Shown here piece by piece: positions 16,271 to 24,452 of a stretch of DNA of 64,000 nucleotides; the stretch's first letter is position 1; each line of letters opens with the position of its first letter. The DNA lies in the NCBI RefSeq assembly GCF_049059935.1, contig NZ_JBMGQR010000014.1, positions 12,150 to 76,149 of the forward strand, in the 5' to 3' direction. Below the pieces are notes generated by a model that was given only the letters and a program-made list of their open reading frames with translations, was not told the origin of the DNA and did no database searches. The stretch is from JAURVT01 sp049059935 (GTDB lineage: Bacteria; Actinomycetota; Actinomycetes; Propionibacteriales; Nocardioidaceae). The translations under genes and the position numbers were made by a program.

Positions 16271-17776
16271 CTATTCGCGCCGCGCCAGCGGAAACAGGAT
16301 CGCGTCGCGAATTCCGACCCCGAGCAGCAGCATGACGAGCCGGTCGACGCCCATGCCCATGCCCCCGGCCGGCGGCATGCCGAACTCGAGCGCGCGCAGG
16401 AAGTCCTCGTCCAGGTCCATCGCCTCGGGATCGCCCGCCGCCGCGAGGAGCGACTGCTCCTCCAGGCGCTCGCGCTGCACCACGGGGTCGTTGAGCTCGG
16501 AGTACGCCGGGGCCAGCTCGACGCCGTTGATCATCAGGTCGAAGGCCTCGACGAGACCCTCCTCGGTGCGGTGCGGCTTGGCGAGCGGGCGCACCGACGT
16601 CGGGTAGTCGCAGACGAACGTCGGCTGGACCAAGGTGTGCTCGACCAGCTTCTCGTAGATCTCGAGCGCCACCTCGCCGGCGCCCCAGCCGTCGCGCAGG
16701 GCGACGTCGTGCTTGCCGGCCAGGTCGCGCAGGTGGGCGACGTCGGTGTGCTGGTCGACCTTCTCGCCGACCGCCTCGGAGACGAGCTCGAACAGGCCGA
16801 CGCGCCGCCAGGGCGCCTCGAGGTCGATGGTCGACCCGTCCCGGGCGGGCACGACGGTGCGCCCCAGCGCGCGGGCCGCGTCCAGGACGAGGTCGCGGCA
16901 CAGGTCCATCATCGTCTCGTAGGAGCCGTACGCCTCGTACGCCTCGAGCATCGCGAACTCGGGGTTGTGGGTGTTGTCGGCGCCCTCGTTGCGGAACGTC
17001 TTGCCGATCTCGTAGACGCGGTCGACGCCGCCGACCAGAGCGCGCTTGAGGTCGAGCTCGAGGGCGATGCGCAGCAGCATGTCGGCGTCGAGCGCGTTGG
17101 CGTGCGTGGCGAACGGACGCGCCGCGGCACCGCCGTTGGTGGACTGCAGCACCGGCGTCTCGACCTCGACGTAGTCGCGGGCGTCGAGCGTGGTGCGCAG
17201 CGACTTCAGGACGGTGGCCTTGGCGCGGACGTTCTCGCGCGCCTGCGGCCGGACGATCAGGTCGACGTAGCGCATCGTGGCGCGCGCTTCGTCCGACAGC
17301 GGCGCGTGCTCGTTGGGGAGCGGGCGCAGGGTCTTGGCGGCCAGGCGCCACGACGTCGCCTGCACCGACAGCTCGCCGCGTCGGCTGGTGACGACCTCGC
17401 CCTCGACGAAGAGGTGGTCGCCGATGTCGACGAGCGCCTTGTAGTCCGCGAGCGCCTCCTCGCCCACCTCGGCGAGCGACAGCATGGCCTGGATCTCGGT
17501 GCCGTCGCCCTCGCGCAGCCGGGCGAAGCAGAGCTTGCCCGTGTTGCGCTGGAAGATGACGCGGCCGGCGATGCCGACGGTCTCCCCGGTGTGGGTGTCG
17601 GGCTCCATCGCGGACGCGTCGTGGGCCTCGACGACCTGACGGATGGTGCGCGTGCGTGGCACCTCGATCGGGTACGGCGAGACCCCGCGGTCCAGGAGCT
17701 GCTGACGCTTCTCGCGACGCACCCGCAGCTGCTCGGGCAGGTCGTCGGGCGCGGTGTCGCGGGCGTCGTCGCTCAT
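16271..17776 (-). CDS. lysS: Lysine--tRNA ligase, class II
   Basis: A 501-residue cytosolic class II aminoacyl-tRNA synthetase. The N-terminal OB-fold anticodon-binding domain (VGIAGRVIFQRNTGKLCFA) is followed by the catalytic core with motif 2 (FRNEGADNTHNPEFAMLE) and motif 3 (GMGMGVDRLVMLLLG). The length and order are normal, with no MprF/LysX-type membrane fusion. It lies between lsr2 and coaX, the conserved actinobacterial position. Confidence 0.96.
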   Translation of the reverse strand: MSDDARDTAPDDLPEQLRVRREKRQQLLDRGVSPYPIEVPRTRTIRQVVEAHDASAMEPDTHTGETVGIAGRVIFQRNTGKLCFARLREGDGTEIQAMLSLAEVGEEALADYKALVDIGDHLFVEGEVVTSRRGELSVQATSWRLAAKTLRPLPNEHAPLSDEARATMRYVDLIVRPQARENVRAKATVLKSLRTTLDARDYVEVETPVLQSTNGGAAARPFATHANALDADMLLRIALELDLKRALVGGVDRVYEIGKTFRNEGADNTHNPEFAMLEAYEAYGSYETMMDLCRDLVLDAARALGRTVVPARDGSTIDLEAPWRRVGLFELVSEAVGEKVDQHTDVAHLRDLAGKHDVALRDGWGAGEVALEIYEKLVEHTLVQPTFVCDYPTSVRPLAKPHRTEEGLVEAFDLMINGVELAPAYSELNDPVVQRERLEEQSLLAAAGDPEAMDLDEDFLRALEFGMPPAGGMGMGVDRLVMLLLGVGIRDAILFPLARRE

Positions 17777-17804
17777 GGCGCCAGCCTAGGTGGCCGCCGT
17801 CCTC

Positions 17805-17868
17805 CACGATTTGACGGGTTCGGGCTGCCGCCACCGGCGTGTCGAGGACCGAAACGCGTCGAATCGTG
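17805..17868. repeat. Imperfect long inverted repeat between coaX and lysS
   Basis: CACGATTTGACGGGTTCGG at 17805-17823 is mirrored by 17849-17868 (CCGAAACGCGTCGAATCGTG) with a few mismatches and a loop of about 25 bases. It fills the 104-base gap between the coaX stop and the lysS start, so it may be the coaX terminator or a palindromic repeat overlapping the lysS promoter. Confidence 0.5.
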
Positions 17869-17880
17869 AGGGGGCCGGGG

Positions 17881-18672
17881 TCAGGTGTTGCGGGAGGGGA
17901 CGAGGCGCAGGCCGTTGAGGGTGAGCCACGGGTCGTGGACGGTGAGGCTGGTGCAGCCGCCGGCGACCTCGGCCGCCCAGCGGCCGGTCGCGACGACCGT
18001 GAGGTCGTCCACGGCGAGCTCGGCGCGCATCCGGCCGACGATCCCGTCGACGAGGCCGGCGAAGCCGTGGACGAGCCCGGACTGCATGGCCTCGACGGTG
18101 TTGCGGGCGACGACGTTGCGCGGCCGCGCTACCTCGACGGCCCGCAGCTGGGCGCCGCCGCGGGCCAGCGCGTCGAGCGAGATGCCGACGCCCGGCGCGA
18201 TGGCGCCGCCCACGTAGGCGCCCCTGCCGTCGACGACGTCGAAGGTGGTGGCCGTGCCGAGGTCGACGACGATCGCGGGCCCGGGGTGGAACGTCGACGC
18301 CGCGAGCGCGTTGACGACGCGGTCGGCGCCGACCTCGCGGGGGTTGTCGGTGAGGATCTTGACGCCGGTGCGGACGCCGGGCCCCACCACGTGCTGCGGG
18401 ACGTCGGCGAAGCGCCGCTCGAGCATCGCGCGCACCTCGGCGAGCACGGCCGGTACCGTGCAGCTGACGACGACGCCGTCGACCGGTCCGAGGCCGCACC
18501 CGCGCAGCAGGCCGTCGAGCAGCACGTGCCACTCGTCCGCGGTGCGGCTCGCGTCGGAACCCACCCGCCAGTGCGCGGTGGGCTCCACCGACGTCGCGGC
18601 GTCGAGCGAGCCCGCGTCGAACAGGCCCACCTCGGTGTGGTGGTTGCGGACGTCCAGGCAGAGCAGGCTCAT
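17881..18672 (-). CDS. coaX: Type III pantothenate kinase
   Basis: A 263-residue ASKHA-fold kinase for the first step of CoA synthesis, phosphorylating pantothenate. The phosphate loop is in LLCLDVRNHHTEVGLF, and GADRVVNALAA, VVDLGTATTFDVV and GGAIAPGVGISL are the signature blocks. It follows panD after 10 bases, so the operon carries beta-alanine supply, pantoate condensation and pantothenate phosphorylation in order. Confidence 0.95.
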   Translation of the reverse strand: MSLLCLDVRNHHTEVGLFDAGSLDAATSVEPTAHWRVGSDASRTADEWHVLLDGLLRGCGLGPVDGVVVSCTVPAVLAEVRAMLERRFADVPQHVVGPGVRTGVKILTDNPREVGADRVVNALAASTFHPGPAIVVDLGTATTFDVVDGRGAYVGGAIAPGVGISLDALARGGAQLRAVEVARPRNVVARNTVEAMQSGLVHGFAGLVDGIVGRMRAELAVDDLTVVATGRWAAEVAGGCTSLTVHDPWLTLNGLRLVPSRNT

Positions 18673-18682
18673 GGCACGCAGG

Positions 18683-19126
18683 TCAGTGCGCGACGAGCGG
18701 GTTGTCGAGCAGGCCGCGGGCCGAGTCGCCGCGGACGAGCCCCGAGCCGGGCAGCACCTCGGCCGGGTCCGAGCCCGTGCCGGTGACGCGGTTGTCGGCG
18801 TCGACGAACACGACGTGGGGCTCGAACGTGCGCGCCTCGGCGTCGTCCATCTGCCCGTAGGCGATCAGGATGACGAGGTCGCCGGGGTGCACCAGGTGGG
18901 CGGCGGCGCCGTTGATGCCGATGACGCCGCTGCCGCGCTCGCCGGCGATCGTGTACGTCTCGAGGCGGGCGCCGTTGGTGACGTCGACGATGTGCACCAG
19001 CTCGCCGGGCAGCAGGTCGGCGGCGTCGAGCAGGTCGGCGTCGACGGTGACCGAGCCGACGTAGTGCAGGTCGGCCTGCGTCACGGTGGCGCGGTGGATC
19101 TTGGACTTCATCATCGTGCGGATCAC
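18683..19126 (-). CDS. panD: Aspartate 1-decarboxylase
   Basis: A 147-residue pyruvoyl-dependent enzyme making beta-alanine. The self-cleavage Gly-Ser is visible in LHYVGSVTVDADLL, with the downstream GARLETYTIAGERGSGVIGINGAAA block. The GTG at 19124-19126 was chosen: it has GGAGG 7 bases upstream and overlaps the panC stop as GTGA, giving translational coupling. The alternative ATG is four codons inside. Confidence 0.95.
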   Translation of the reverse strand: MIRTMMKSKIHRATVTQADLHYVGSVTVDADLLDAADLLPGELVHIVDVTNGARLETYTIAGERGSGVIGINGAAAHLVHPGDLVILIAYGQMDDAEARTFEPHVVFVDADNRVTGTGSDPAEVLPGSGLVRGDSARGLLDNPLVAH

Positions 19127-19995
19127 GGCGTCTCCTCCGGGACGGCCGCGGCGGGCACCGCGGCGTTGTCGATCAGTCGGGTGGTGCCGACGCGGGCCGC
19201 GACGAGCAGCCGGGCCGGCTCGCCGGGCCGCGGGTCGCCGAGCGCGACGTCGGTGAGGGCGAGGTAGTCGAGGTCGATGCCGGCGGCGTCGTCGAGCACC
19301 GCGCGAGCCGCGGCGAGGACGGCGTCGTGGCCGAACGGGGCCGCGTCGACACCGGCGGCCAGGGCGCGGCTGAGCGCGACGGCGTCGCGGCGCTGCGCGT
19401 CGTCGAGGAACCGGTTGCGCGACGACATCGCGAGCCCGTCGTCCTCGCGGACGGTGGGCGCACCCTGCACCTCCACGGGCAGGCACAGCGTGCGCGCCAT
19501 CCGCGTGATGAGCGCGAGCTGCTGGTAGTCCTTCTCGCCGAACACGGCGAGGTCGGGGCCGACGAGCCCGAGCAGCTTGGCGACGACGGTGAGCACGCCC
19601 CGGAAGTGGGTGGGACGCGACGCGCCCTCCAGCACCGACCCGAGCGGACCGGGGTCGACGGTGACGGTGTCGGGCGTGGGCCAGCCGGGGTACATCTCCT
19701 CGACCGACGGCGCGAACACGACGTCGACGCCGGCCTTGTCGCAGCGGACGAGGTCGTCGTCGAGCGTGCGGGGGTAGCGGTCGAGGTCCTCCCCCGGCGC
19801 GAACTGCGTGGGGTTGACGAACACCGACGCGACGGTGGTGTCGGCGCGCTCGACGGCGTGCCGCAGCAGGCTCTCGTGGCCCTCGTGCAGCGCACCCATC
19901 GTGGGGACGAGCGCCAGGCGCCCGCTGCGCTCGCGCAGCAGCGCGTCGAGCTCGGCGCGGGTGGACGCGACGACGAGCGGGCCGCTCGGTGTCAT
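19123..19995 (-). CDS. panC: Pantothenate synthetase
   Basis: A 290-residue ligase joining pantoate and beta-alanine with ATP. Motifs: VPTMGALHEGHESLL (HIGH-like), FVNPTQF, FGEKDYQQL and MSSRNRFL (KMSKS-like). The frame extends further upstream but through unconserved spacer, so MTPSGPLVV at 19995 is preferred. It couples to panD by a GTGA overlap. A 79-base spacer with repetitive CTCGC/GCGAG words separates it from the DUF2520 gene. Confidence 0.95.
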   Translation of the reverse strand: MTPSGPLVVASTRAELDALLRERSGRLALVPTMGALHEGHESLLRHAVERADTTVASVFVNPTQFAPGEDLDRYPRTLDDDLVRCDKAGVDVVFAPSVEEMYPGWPTPDTVTVDPGPLGSVLEGASRPTHFRGVLTVVAKLLGLVGPDLAVFGEKDYQQLALITRMARTLCLPVEVQGAPTVREDDGLAMSSRNRFLDDAQRRDAVALSRALAAGVDAAPFGHDAVLAAARAVLDDAAGIDLDYLALTDVALGDPRPGEPARLLVAARVGTTRLIDNAAVPAAAVPEETP

Positions 19996-20074
19996 CGGTC
20001 GCGCTCCTTGCTCCACTCCACTCGCGGGCACTCGCTGCGCTCGCGACCACTCACCTCGTTCCACGCGTCACCGC

Positions 20075-20995
20075 TCACAGCCCGGCCGCCAGGTCGGCCA
20101 TCGTGTCCCAGTCGGCCTCGTCGAGGACGCGGCGGACGTCGCTGCCGCGCGACGGCGTCAGGCGCCCGTCGGTGACGGCGCGGTCGGTGGTCGCGCGGGC
20201 CATGGCCACGTAGGCGTCGTGGGTGGACGCGGGCGCGTCGGCCAGCGCGGCCAGGTGGGCCGCCACGGTGTCGACGTCGCCGCGGACGACCGGCCCGGTG
20301 AGCGCGGCCGACCCGTAGGCCAGCACGTTGTCGAGCGCGGCCTGCAGCAGCGGGCGCAGCAGCGCGGACGGGTCGTCGGCGCCGGTGGCCCGGAGCAGGT
20401 CCATCGACTGCGCGACGAGGGTGACGAGGTGGTTGGAGCCGTGGGCGAGCGCCGCGTGGTACGCGGTGCGCCGGTCCTCGGGGATGCGGACCGGACGGCC
20501 GCCGAGGTCGGCCACGAGCGACTCGGCCAGCGCGGCGTCGTCGTCGCCGACGGTGAGGCCGAAGACGCAGCCCGAGAGCCGGTCGAGGTCGACGTCGGTG
20601 CCGGTGAACGTCATGGCCGGGTGCATGGCCACCGGACGCGCGCCCGCCGCCGCGGCGGAGGCGAGCGCGGCGAGCCCGTGGCGTCCGCTGGTGTGCAGCA
20701 CGACCTGGCCGGGACGCAGGTGCCCGTCGGCGGCGAGCTCGTCGACGAGGCCGACGAGCGAGTCGTCGGGCACCGCGAGCACGAGCAGGTCGCTGCGGTC
20801 GGCGGCCTGGGCGGCGGTGGTGAGCGGCACCCCGGGCAGGAGCGTCTCGACCCGGGTGCGGGTGGCGGCGGAGCGTCCGCTCGCGGCGACGACGTGGTGC
20901 CCTGCTGCACGGAGGCGGGCGGCGACGACGGCGCCGACGCGGCCCGCGCCGACCACACCGACGGTGCGGGGGCTGCTGGGGACGTGCTGGTTCAT
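20075..20995 (-). CDS. Rossmann-fold DUF2520-domain oxidoreductase
   Basis: A 306-residue protein with NAD(P)-binding motif VGVVGAGRVGAVVAARL at the N-terminus, VLAVPDDSLVGLVDELA, and a helical DUF2520 C-terminal domain with AYHAALAHGSNHLVTLVAQ. The architecture resembles ketopantoate or pyrroline-carboxylate reductases. The gene is fixed next to panC in actinobacteria (Rv3603c in M. tuberculosis, from memory), so a role in pantoate supply is attractive but unproven. ATG at 20995 has an AGAAGG-type site; an earlier start at 21049 would add 18 unconserved residues. Confidence 0.85.
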   Translation of the reverse strand: MNQHVPSSPRTVGVVGAGRVGAVVAARLRAAGHHVVAASGRSAATRTRVETLLPGVPLTTAAQAADRSDLLVLAVPDDSLVGLVDELAADGHLRPGQVVLHTSGRHGLAALASAAAAGARPVAMHPAMTFTGTDVDLDRLSGCVFGLTVGDDDAALAESLVADLGGRPVRIPEDRRTAYHAALAHGSNHLVTLVAQSMDLLRATGADDPSALLRPLLQAALDNVLAYGSAALTGPVVRGDVDTVAAHLAALADAPASTHDAYVAMARATTDRAVTDGRLTPSRGSDVRRVLDEADWDTMADLAAGL

Positions 20996-21114
20996 GGTGG
21001 TGCCTTCTTCGTTCCCGTCCCGGCGAGCGGGTACCAGACGATCGGACACCGCCAGTCTAGGTCGCCGCAGCCGTCCCGGCGTGCGGGGTGGCGCACCTCA
21101 CGGCGCCGGCGACC

Positions 21115-21978
21115 TCAGTGGTCCAGCAGGCCCAGCAGGTAGGCGCCGTAGCCGCTCTTGACGAGGGGCTCGGCCCGCTCGCGCAGCTCGTCGTCGGTGA
21201 GGAAGCCCGAGCGCCAGGCCACCTCCTCGGGGCAGCCGATCTTCATGCCCTGGCGGCTCTCGATGGTGCGCACGTAGTTGGAGGCGTCGTTGAGCGAGTC
21301 GAACGTCCCGGTGTCGAGCCAGGCCGTGCCGCGGGGAAGGATGCCGACCTGCAGGCGGCCCTGCTCCAGGTAGACGCGGTTGAGGTCGGTGATCTCGAGC
21401 TCGCCGCGCGGCGACGGCTCGAGGTCGGCCGCGATCGAGATCACGTCGTTGTCGTAGAAGTACAGGCCCGGCACCGCGTAGCTGCTCCGGGGCTTCTCGG
21501 GCTTCTCCTCCAGCGACACCACGCGTCCGTCGGCGTCGAACTCCACGACGCCGTACGCGGTGGGGTCGGCGACCTGGTAGCCGAACACGGCGCCGCCGTC
21601 GAGGTCGGCGAACCGGCGCAGCTGCTGCCCCATGCCGGGGCCGTAGAAGATGTTGTCGCCCAGCACGAGCGCGGCCTTGTCGTCGCCGATGTGGTCGGCG
21701 CCGAGCACGAACGCCTGAGCGAGCCCGTCGGGGCTCGGCTGCTGGACGTAGGTGAGGTTGACGCCGAAGCGCGACCCGTCGCCCAGCAGGCGCTGGAACT
21801 GGTCGGCCTCGTGGGGCGTGGTGATGATGCAGATGTCCTGGATGCCCGCGAGCACCAGCGTCGACAGCGGGTAGTAGATCATCGGCTTGTCGTAGACCGG
21901 GACGAGCTGCTTGCTGACGCCGAGCGTGATCGGGTGCAGCCGCGACCCGGTGCCGCCGGCCAGGATGATTCCGCGCAT
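21115..21978 (-). CDS. rmlA: Glucose-1-phosphate thymidylyltransferase
   Basis: A 287-residue nucleotidyltransferase starting the dTDP-L-rhamnose route: glucose-1-phosphate plus dTTP to dTDP-glucose. The family start MRGIILAGGTGSRLHPIT is intact, with the KQLVPVYDKPMIYYPLS and GDNIFYG blocks. I start at 21978, which has AGGA 8 bases upstream; a Met three codons earlier is possible. It is divergent from rmlB-rmlCD across an 81-base gap that should hold both promoters. It marks the left edge of the glycan locus. Confidence 0.95.
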   Translation of the reverse strand: MRGIILAGGTGSRLHPITLGVSKQLVPVYDKPMIYYPLSTLVLAGIQDICIITTPHEADQFQRLLGDGSRFGVNLTYVQQPSPDGLAQAFVLGADHIGDDKAALVLGDNIFYGPGMGQQLRRFADLDGGAVFGYQVADPTAYGVVEFDADGRVVSLEEKPEKPRSSYAVPGLYFYDNDVISIAADLEPSPRGELEITDLNRVYLEQGRLQVGILPRGTAWLDTGTFDSLNDASNYVRTIESRQGMKIGCPEEVAWRSGFLTDDELRERAEPLVKSGYGAYLLGLLDH

Positions 21979-22059
21979 GGCGGTCATCCTAGGGGTGCGC
22001 CGTCACGCCCTCGTCACATCGCCCACGAGGTCCGGACACCGACCTCTAGGCTGTCCCCC

Positions 22060-23058
22060 ATGCCTGCCTACCTCGTGACCGGCGGCGCCGGCTTCATCGG
22101 CTCGAACTTCGTGCGTCACCTCCTCGAGCACACCGACGCCACCGTCACCGTCCTCGACAAGCTGACCTACGCCGGCGACCGCGGGTCCGTCGAGTCGCTG
22201 CCGTCCGACCGCGTCCGCCTCGTCGAGGGCGACGTCGCGGACGCCGAGGTCGTCGACGAGCTCGTCGGGACGCACGACGTGACGGTGCACTTCGCCGCCG
22301 AGTCGCACAACGACAACTCGCTGCGCGACCCGTCGCCGTTCGTGCAGACCAACCTGATCGGCACCTACACGCTGCTCGAGGCCGCCCGCCGGCACGACGC
22401 CCGGTACCACCACATCTCGACCGACGAGGTCTACGGCGACCTGGAGCTGGACGACCCCGCGCGGTTCACCGAGTCCACGCCGTACAACCCGTCGAGCCCG
22501 TACTCGTCCACCAAGGCGGGGTCCGACCTGCTGGTGCGCGCCTGGGTGCGCTCGTTCGGCGTCCGGGCCACGATCAGCAACTGCTCGAACAACTACGGCC
22601 CCTTCCAGCACGTCGAGAAGTTCATCCCGCGCCAGATCACCAACGTGCTCGACGGCGGACGCCCCAAGCTCTACGGCGCCGGCCTGAACGTCCGCGACTG
22701 GATCCACGCCGACGACCACAGCGCCGCGGTGCTGCGCATCGTCGAGGCCGGGCGCCTCGGCGAGACCTACCTGATCGGCGCCGACGGCGAGAAGGACAAC
22801 AAGTCCGTCATCGAGCTGATCCTGCGGCTGACCGGTCAGGCCGAGGACGCCTACGACCACGTCACCGACCGCGCCGGCCACGACCTGCGCTACGCGATCG
22901 ACTCGACCAAGCTGCGCGAGGAGCTCGGCTGGACGCCGCGCTACCCCGACTTCGAGGCCGGGCTCGCCCAGACCATCGACTGGTACCGCGAGAACGAGAC
23001 CTGGTGGCGGTCGCAGAAGGCCGCGACCGAGGCGATGTACGCCGCGCAGGGCCAGTGA
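22060..23058 (+). CDS. rmlB: dTDP-glucose 4,6-dehydratase
   Basis: A 332-residue extended SDR making dTDP-4-keto-6-deoxyglucose. NAD motif GGAGFIGSN, catalytic STDEVYGD (Asp/Glu general acid-base pair) and YSSTKAGSD (YxxxK) are all present, as is SNNYGPFQHVEKFIPR. The stop and the rmlCD start overlap as TGATG. Confidence 0.95.
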   Translation: MPAYLVTGGAGFIGSNFVRHLLEHTDATVTVLDKLTYAGDRGSVESLPSDRVRLVEGDVADAEVVDELVGTHDVTVHFAAESHNDNSLRDPSPFVQTNLIGTYTLLEAARRHDARYHHISTDEVYGDLELDDPARFTESTPYNPSSPYSSTKAGSDLLVRAWVRSFGVRATISNCSNNYGPFQHVEKFIPRQITNVLDGGRPKLYGAGLNVRDWIHADDHSAAVLRIVEAGRLGETYLIGADGEKDNKSVIELILRLTGQAEDAYDHVTDRAGHDLRYAIDSTKLREELGWTPRYPDFEAGLAQTIDWYRENETWWRSQKAATEAMYAAQGQ

Positions 23059-24452
23059 TGCCGCACGACCTCACGGTGGAGCGGACCGCGATCCCGGGCC
23101 TGCTCGTCGTCCGCCTGCCCGTGCACGGCGACAACCGCGGCTGGTTCAAGGAGAACTGGCAGCGCGCCAAGATGACGGCGCTCGGCCTTCCGGACTTCGG
23201 TCCGGTGCAGAACAACGTCTCGTTCAACGCCGAGCGCGGCGCGACGCGCGGCATCCACGCCGAGCCCTGGGACAAGCTGGTCTCGGTGGCCACCGGCCGC
23301 GTGTTCGGTGCGTGGGTCGACCTCCGCGAGGGCGAGACGTTCGGCGCCACGGTCACCCTCGAGATCGACCCGTCGACCTCGGTGTTCGTGCCGCGCGGGG
23401 TGGGCAACGCCTTCCAGACCCTCGAGCCGCGCACGGCGTACTCCTACCTGGTCAACGACCACTGGAGCGCCGAGGCCAAGGACTCGTACAGCTTCGTCAA
23501 CCTCGCCGACGAGACCGTCGCGATCGACTGGCCGGTGCCGCTCGCCGAGGCCGAGCTGTCCGACGCCGACCGCTCGCACCCGCGGCTGGCCGACGTCGTG
23601 CCGTTCCGTCGCCGGCGCACGCTCGTCGTCGGGGCCGGCGGCCAGCTCGGCACGGCCCTGCGTGCGCTGATGCCCGACGCCGACTCCGTCGACCACCCGC
23701 AGATCGACCTCACCGACCCCTCGACGCTCGACTCGGTGCGCTGGGGCGACTACGACGTCGTGCTCAACGCCGCCGCCCACACCGCGGTGGACGCCGCCGA
23801 GACGGCCGAGGGTCGCCGGGCGTCCTGGGCGATCAACGTGGCGTCGGTGCGCGCGCTCGTCGAGCACGTGCGGGCCAGCGGCGCCACGCTCGTCCACGTG
23901 TCGTCGGACTACGTCTTCGACGGCACCGTCGCCGACCACGTCGAGGACGAGCCGTTCGCTCCGCTCGGCGTGTACGGGCAGACCAAGGCCGCCGGGGACG
24001 CCCTGGTCGCGACGCTGCCCCGGCACTACCTCGTCCGCACCAGCTGGGTCATCGGGCAGGGGAGGAACTTCGTCCGCACGATGGCCGACCTCGCCGACCG
24101 CGGCATCAGCCCGTCGGTGATCGACGACCAGGTCGGGCGCCTGACGTTCACCGACGAGCTCGCCCGCGGCATCGACCACCTGGTGTCCTCCGGTGCCCCG
24201 TTCGGCACCTACAACCTCACCGGCGCCGGCGACCCCACCTCGTGGGCCGACGTCGCCCGCACCGTGTTCGCCGCCCGCGGGCGCGACGCCGACGACGTCG
24301 CGCGCGTCTCGACCGAGCAGTACCTCGAGGGCAAGGAGGGGGTCGCTCCGCGGCCCCTGCTGAGCACGCTCGACCTGGCCAAGATCAGGTCGACGGGGTT
24401 CGAGCCCCGCGACGCCGGCGAGGCGCTCGCCGACTACCTGGGCTCGCTCTAG
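23058..24452 (+). CDS. Fused dTDP-4-dehydrorhamnose 3,5-epimerase/reductase (RmlC-RmlD)
   Basis: A 464-residue bifunctional protein completing dTDP-L-rhamnose. Residues about 1-185 are an RmlC cupin with the catalytic His in TRGIHAEPWDKLV and the partner DLREGETFGA. From about 192 an RmlD Rossmann domain begins (LVVGAGGQLGTAL), with VSSDYVFDG, YGQTKAAGD (YxxxK) and RTSWVIG. The two halves are in one continuous frame joined by a short Arg-rich linker (PFRRRR). The fusion is known in some actinobacteria. Its stop codon overlaps the stop of the convergent glycerophosphotransferase gene. Confidence 0.93.
   Translation: MPHDLTVERTAIPGLLVVRLPVHGDNRGWFKENWQRAKMTALGLPDFGPVQNNVSFNAERGATRGIHAEPWDKLVSVATGRVFGAWVDLREGETFGATVTLEIDPSTSVFVPRGVGNAFQTLEPRTAYSYLVNDHWSAEAKDSYSFVNLADETVAIDWPVPLAEAELSDADRSHPRLADVVPFRRRRTLVVGAGGQLGTALRALMPDADSVDHPQIDLTDPSTLDSVRWGDYDVVLNAAAHTAVDAAETAEGRRASWAINVASVRALVEHVRASGATLVHVSSDYVFDGTVADHVEDEPFAPLGVYGQTKAAGDALVATLPRHYLVRTSWVIGQGRNFVRTMADLADRGISPSVIDDQVGRLTFTDELARGIDHLVSSGAPFGTYNLTGAGDPTSWADVARTVFAARGRDADDVARVSTEQYLEGKEGVAPRPLLSTLDLAKIRSTGFEPRDAGEALADYLGSL

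Noticed and set aside
20000..20074. CTCGC/GCGAG-rich spacer between panC and the DUF2520 gene, checked for a riboswitch or hairpin
   Set aside because: Only short interrupted complementarity; no conserved RNA structure recognised.
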